DNA from: Phialocephala subalpina
Taxonomy: Eukaryota; Ascomycota; Leotiomycetes; Helotiales; Mollisiaceae
Assembly: GCA_900073065.1 (NCBI GenBank)
Contig: FJOG01000001.1
Location: 3,908,673-3,933,241 of the forward strand
Direction of reading: 5' to 3'
Length of the DNA: 24,569 bases
Numbering within the stretch: the stretch's first letter is position 1; each line of letters opens with the position of its first letter. Positions 22,201 to 24,569 of this stretch are shown one piece after another. A program made the position numbers and the translations under genes. A model generated the notes under the pieces. That model saw only the letters and a list, made by a program, of their open reading frames with translations, made no database searches and was not told where the DNA came from.

Positions 22201-24250
22201 ATTAGAAGCTATTATAAAGTACAAGAGCCTTATTATAACGGTGATGGGAATCGGGGTTAAAAAAATGTTATTGTTCTAATTACTAGTTAAGAGTATGAAT
22301 TCCGGTACTACTATTGTTATTAGCCCGTTGGTTTCGTTGCAAGAGCACATAGTGGAAAGATGTCAGTAAGTCGGGATTTCATGTGTAAAATGGGACCCTC
22401 GATATTGCTATTCCCTTAGTCAGATTATTATCGTTACGCTCGAGTTAACCGTTAATAAGATATTTAGGACGTTTTTAGACCGGTTATAAGGATTACATTA
22501 ATTAGATCGGTTCGTGTTTGACGAGTGCTATACGGTATTAGATAATACGGCCGAGTTTCGGCCTAAGATGCGGCAATTAGGCGAGTTAATGGAAAAGGGG
22601 GAGCAAATGATTTATTTGACGGTTATATTGCCACTATATGCCGAGCTAAAATTCATGAATATTATGAAGATTCGAGCCGAAGATATTCACATATTTTGAG
22701 CCCTTATTAACCGTTTTAATATTGCGTATTCCGTGGTAGAGTACGAAGAGGATAAATTTGGGAGAGGGGATATTGCAATCGTTTGCAGGTTAATAAAATA
22801 AAAATTAGAAGAATACTTCGCATTAATTAAAATTATTATATATAGTAATAGTATTATTATTATTTAAGAAATAAACAATATATTGGATTGTTACGCGTAT
22901 TATCGAGACGTGGGCGATGCAATCGTTAAAGATGAGATCCGAAAGGCGTAAAAGAGTGTAAATAGGCGTATTGTGGTTATTACTAACGTATTTAAATTAG
23001 GTATTGACCGGCCGGATATTCGCGTTATAGTTTACATTAAATTTATTTATTAATTGCGGAGTTATAGTTAAAAGAGTAATCGAGTCGGTCGAGATAAGAA
23101 GAAGAGTGAAGCCATTATTTTGATGCTTGTTAAAAAGTAAAAGGCATTACAAAAGTCATATGAGCAAGTATAGCAGTAGGTAGCCACGTTTTATATTACT
23201 ATGACGGCAAAGGAGAAAGAGCGGATTAAGAGGTATAAAGTTGAGCGGTTTGTAAGTAGTATTAAATATCGGCGGATTTATTTAGATTACGAGATAGATA
23301 AAAAAATTAATCGAGTGAAATGCGAGGACGGGGAGGAGCGTTATAATGTGTGCCAAGCAAGTAATACTATAATGGACGAATTAGAAGCTTAGTGGCACGC
23401 ATATATTTAAAGGGAGTAAGAGAAGTAAGATCGGTTGATAGATAGTGCTATTGATATTCTATTTAATAGTAATCGGTTTTGCGGTATCTTTAACGACGAA
23501 TTTGATAGTAGCTATAATCTATTTCCCAGTTTACCCTCAGCGTATTCTTAGAGTAATACCGTGAGTTTTGATCCGGGGTTTGCGGTAGATTAAATCAGCC
23601 CCGGAGAGCGGGTTGAATTCCAATCCTAGTATTACTAGCGGTAGTAATAACGGTTGTAAGTTTAGGCACGAAATTAGTAAGAAGGTTATAATATGTGGGA
23701 TTTAAAGAATCGTTTAAATTAGTAGGTTGAAAAATGCTCGTTGTATTACGTTTGGAAGTGTAGTAATCGTCAAATTAATATCCGATACGCATTAAACGAG
23801 TGCGTAGATGAAGAGTAAGAATTAATTGCTAAAAAAGTTAAGGCATTACAAAAAATCTATTTTCAACAATATGTAAGTTATTACGATTACGGAGTCGCTT
23901 AATAAGTTTGTACGAGGTAGGAGGAGATTCGCGAAAGGAATTGCAAGTTCAAGCGAATTTTAAGCGAAGTTTATTAGTATAACGAGATCGTACAGTCCGT
24001 AGTAGTAACTATTATAATTGTAGGGCCGTTAAAAATAGTGGATTAAAAGGTTTAGTTATATATGCGAGTAGAAGGCATTTAGGGGGCTAATGAGAAGTTG
24101 GATACGGGTGAAGAAGTAAAGGTAAAGAAAAGGATATTAAAATAGTTTAAGTAGAAGGTGATTTGGGGATTAATTAAAATAAGTGTTTTATTATAAGTAT
24201 TTTACCGATTAATAATTGGATTAGAAAGTTAAAAAGAAGAAATAAAGTAA
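19262..24250 (+). pseudogene. RIP-inactivated telomere-linked RecQ-type helicase with N-terminal OrsD-like region
   Basis: A single phase stays protein-like for about 5 kb, with dozens of TAA/TAG in place of Gln/Trp codons. The four longest surviving open stretches (20081, 21701, 22514, 23201) all share it. The N-terminus (from about 19295) matches the OrsD/DUF3505 zinc region. It has FECKYAV, a CQYIA motif at 19589 and EYYRVVY, where the His ligands of H-x-R-x2-H are now Tyr, then FFIRGPRVQYFEV. An acidic linker follows around 20350-20400. Near 21890 there is AGHGTYVAGMIYAKELMEGD, typical of telomere-linked helicases. RecQ-type motifs are: Walker A at 22247-22267 (reads GIGVKKM, explained by transitions from GTGAGKT); DECY at 22520-22531 (from DECH); LTVILP (from LTATLP); FKLGIDRPD near 22992; motif VI at 23069-23098 (from Q-E-S-G-R-A-G-R-D-G). 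A Cys-rich tail (23735-23803) ends in NECVDEE. Such genes act in, or mark, chromosome ends. This copy cannot be functional. Ends are approximate. Confidence 0.88.
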
Positions 24251-24278
24251 GTAAATAATCGAATTAAAATAAAATATA

Positions 24279-24530
24279 GGGGTTAAGCGGATTTGAGTTC
24301 TTGCGATAAGATAATAAATATTTAGAGGGGGTTAAATCGATTTGAGTTCTCGCGGTAAAAAAATGTATTTATATAAGGGGGTTAAATCGATTTAAATTCT
24401 CGCGGTAAAGTATATAATGTTTAAAGTTAAATCGATTTGCGTGCGAAAGAATAAATCGATTTAAATTCTCGCGGTAAGTAAAATATATTTATATTCGAAA
24501 TTAAATCGATTTGAAGTCTCGCGATAGAAA
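24279..24530. repeat. Tandem repeat array, period about 50 bases, 3' of the helicase
   Basis: A core of about 30 bases with the pattern GGTTAAATCGATTTGAGTTC followed by TCGCGGTAAA recurs at about 24279, 24329, 24379, 24425 (degenerate), 24450 and 24499. Spacings are near 50, 50, 46, 25 and 49 bases, so one interval is a half unit. Some copies are preceded by GAGGGGG or AAGGGGG. Differences between copies are mostly transitions. The array may continue beyond the window. Its place next to a telomere-linked helicase suggests a subtelomeric satellite. Confidence 0.75.
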
Positions 24531-24569
24531 TATTATAATTAAAAATACAAATAAATTTAAATATAAGAG

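Overview
The window looks like nuclear DNA of a filamentous ascomycete (Pezizomycotina). Its genes carry short GT-AG introns (53-74 bases, plus one of 136) with CTAAC/CTGAC-type branch points, and the protein families are typical of that group. The window is sharply two-speed. A gene island of ordinary base composition (about 1800-9850) lies between long AT-rich blocks (1-1800 and about 10020-24569). In those blocks TpA is very frequent, C survives mainly before G, and old reading frames are full of TAA/TAG where Gln or Trp codons would be expected. This is the signature of repeat-induced point mutation (RIP) of repeated DNA.

Gene island, left to right: (1) an RTA1-like membrane protein gene on the minus strand, cut off at its 3' end where the AT-rich block begins; (2) divergently, a complete six-exon sterol/lipid UDP-glucosyltransferase gene of the UGT80 type (predicted 814 residues), whose C-terminal region resembles the Vps13/Atg2 C-terminal module; (3) a small four-helix membrane protein on the minus strand, probably MARVEL-like; (4) divergently, a two-exon Zn2Cys6 transcription factor of the UPC2-like type. 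Membrane-lipid themes recur (RTA1, sterol glucosylation, MARVEL, UPC2-like regulator), but nothing in the sequence proves co-regulation.

Left AT-rich block (1-1800): a RIP-damaged retroelement-like frame ending in a chromodomain remnant. Right AT-rich block: a boundary zone with a short direct repeat, heavily mutated DNA, a 642-base assembly gap, degenerate short tandem repeats, a perfect 250-base tandem duplication, then two very large RIP-killed reading frames in the same orientation. The first (about 13.7-18.1 kb) belongs to no family I recognise. The second (about 19.26-24.25 kb) is a telomere-linked RecQ-type helicase with an N-terminal OrsD/DUF3505-like zinc region. Its helicase motifs are legible, and most of the changed residues fit C-to-T or G-to-A changes. 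Just beyond it is a 50-base-period tandem repeat array. The helicase and the repeats suggest that this end of the window is, or derives from, subtelomeric DNA.

The most interesting material is the pair of inactivated giant frames (possibly one mobile or subtelomeric unit), the post-RIP 250-base duplication, and the RTA1 gene truncated at the compartment border. No tRNA, rRNA or CRISPR was seen.
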